Translations under genes and position numbers: made by a program
Assembly (NCBI GenBank): GCA_964490005.1
Contig: CAZBBB010000076.1
Location: 1-15,718, forward strand
DNA from: CAZBBB01 sp964490005
GTDB lineage: Bacteria; Planctomycetota; B15-G4
DNA: 15,718 nucleotides
Direction of reading: 5' to 3'
In this document: positions 15,045 through 15,718 of the stretch, one piece after another
How positions within the stretch are numbered: position 1 is the stretch's first letter
Layout of the letters: the number at the start of each line of letters is the position of its first letter
The notes under the pieces: model-generated
Seen by the model: only the letters and a program-made list of their open reading frames with translations
Told to the model about the DNA's origin: nothing
Database searches by the model: none

Positions 15045-15664
15045 GTGCGGCCCTGTGTCCGCAAACAGAGCCTCTGGGTAGGCTGCGGCTTAGGCTGTTT
15101 CTGCAATTGGGCGTGACGTACGGCGTCGGCATGGGACTTGCGAACTCAACCAGCGTCATTGGCGCAGTGCTAACAGGTGCAGGCTTTGGGCTGTTCATGG
15201 CGTACATCCTGAGTGAGATGCAACGCACTCGATGGAATCATCGGCCACACAACGCGGCGCTGTGCGTGCAGCAAGCGGCAGCCACCGTGTACTCGGGTAG
15301 CATTGCTCAGGCGGTTGAGGTTGCGCGTTGCGCAATGAACCAACTGACAAACGGCCCGGTTAGAGAAAGTGCGGGTGACGCCGTCTTGCTAGAGGTTGAT
15401 ACCGGGTTCTCGATGTGGCCATTCGGCTATCGAGTGTCTGCGCGGATCCAAGAGGCAGGCCGCGGTGTTGTGCTAGTGCACGCCACGAGCATGCCCCGCT
15501 GGCCATTCACACTCGTCGATCGCGGCAAGAGCTACATGAACGTTCAGCGCGTCATCGCGGCGCTTGAGCATTCAAGAGTCCCGGCGCTTCCATGAGCAGG
15601 TCCCAGCTAACAAGCCGCTGCAGCGGACGGTCGGCTTCGCCGCCCGCCGCTGAGCGCCTGGTCG
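15022..15664 (+). mobile_element. Complete integron gene cassette (643 bp)
   Basis: Bounded by core cleavage points after G15021 and G15664. It contains one ORF nearly filling the unit and ends in its own attC, the standard cassette architecture. Base composition is visibly less GC-rich than the flanking chromosome, with codons such as TTG, CTA and AAA that are scarce elsewhere in the window. This indicates an origin outside the host. Confidence 0.9.
15041..15595 (+). CDS. Cassette-encoded membrane-anchored protein of unknown function
   Basis: A 184-residue protein from GTG 15041. It has its own GGAG (15028-15031) nine bases upstream and is also coupled to the leader ORF. A TAG inside the core site (15023-15025) closes the frame upstream, which fixes the start region. 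Two hydrophobic helices (about residues 19-36 and 39-57) form an N-terminal hairpin anchor. Residues about 110-175 look like a small beta-rich domain: VLLEVDTGFSMWPFGYRVSA, then VVLVHATSMPRWPFTLVDRG and NVQRVIAALE. I do not recognise a characterised family. The soluble part probably faces the cytoplasm. Expression would depend on the integron promoter. Confidence 0.88.
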   Translation: MSAALCPQTEPLGRLRLRLFLQLGVTYGVGMGLANSTSVIGAVLTGAGFGLFMAYILSEMQRTRWNHRPHNAALCVQQAAATVYSGSIAQAVEVARCAMNQLTNGPVRESAGDAVLLEVDTGFSMWPFGYRVSARIQEAGRGVVLVHATSMPRWPFTLVDRGKSYMNVQRVIAALEHSRVPALP

Positions 15665-15670
15665 TTAGGC
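15605..15670 (+). other. attC: attC site (66 bp)
   Basis: R'' AGCTAAC (15605-15611) and R' GTTAGGC (15664-15670) flank an imperfect palindrome. CGCT (15616-15619) pairs with AGCG (15653-15656), CAGCGG (15621-15626) with CCGCTG (15647-15652), CGG (15628-15630) with CCG (15644-15646), and CGGC (15632-15635) with GCCG (15639-15642), around loop TTC. G15620 and A15627 have no partner, giving the two extrahelical bases that set strand choice in folded attC recombination. T15631/C15643 is a mismatch. The size is at the short end for attC. Confidence 0.95.
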
Positions 15671-15677
15671 AGCAGCT

Positions 15678-15718
15678 ATGAGCAAGGCACCCGCGCGCGA
15701 GTGGCTGTGGCGAACACG
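15678..15718 (+). CDS. Start of second cassette gene (truncated by window end)
   Basis: Seven bases after the R' core, ATG 15678 opens a frame reading MSKAPAREWLWRT to the window edge. Cassette genes commonly begin this close to the core site. Too little is present to identify it. Its presence implies the array holds at least two cassettes. Confidence 0.55.
   Translation, partial: MSKAPAREWLWRT

Overview
The window is a very GC-rich bacterial chromosome segment (visually around 70% G+C, not counted). Genes are tightly packed, often with overlapping GTGA stop/start junctions, and gene pairs are divergent or convergent with short gaps. No taxonomic marker is present. A bacterial SLC12-type transporter, a secreted PNGase F-like protein, GTG-rich starts and a same-direction integron would suit a soil or aquatic lineage such as Planctomycetota, Myxococcota, Acidobacteriota or a high-GC proteobacterium. 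This placement is weak inference.

Bases 1-12059 look like ordinary host chromosome. In order they hold: a truncated AmpG-like MFS permease (minus); a nitrilase-family hydrolase coupled to a GNAT acetyltransferase (plus); an SLC12-like cation-chloride cotransporter homologue with a coiled-coil tail (minus); a secreted two-part protein with a PNGase F-like C-terminal half (plus); a SAM methyltransferase (minus) divergent from an Ada-like alkyltransferase lacking the usual N-terminal domain (plus), with a long palindrome between them; a GlcG/HbpS-family protein coupled to a histidine-rich membrane protein (plus); a DinB-fold protein coupled to an ABM-fold protein (plus); and an APH-fold kinase (minus).

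Bases 12120-15718 are an accessory module and the highlight. An AbiE-type toxin-antitoxin pair (abiEi, abiEii) sits behind a less GC-rich upstream region carrying paired inverted repeats. An integron integrase gene follows at once and its possible start overlaps the end of abiEii. Downstream of the integrase 3' end lies a gene-free stretch with the presumed attI. It ends in a core site GTTAGCT, then a complete 643-bp gene cassette of visibly lower GC, a well-formed 66-bp attC, and the start of a second cassette that runs off the window.

Two points make the integron unusual. First, intI is transcribed in the same direction as the cassettes with its 3' end facing attI, opposite to the classical layout. 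Second, an 11-codon leader ORF with a good Shine-Dalgarno sequence crosses the attI/cassette junction and its stop overlaps the start of the first cassette gene. This resembles ORF-11 of class 1 integrons. If abiEi, abiEii and intI form one operon, integrase expression could be under AbiEi control; that is a hypothesis from layout only.
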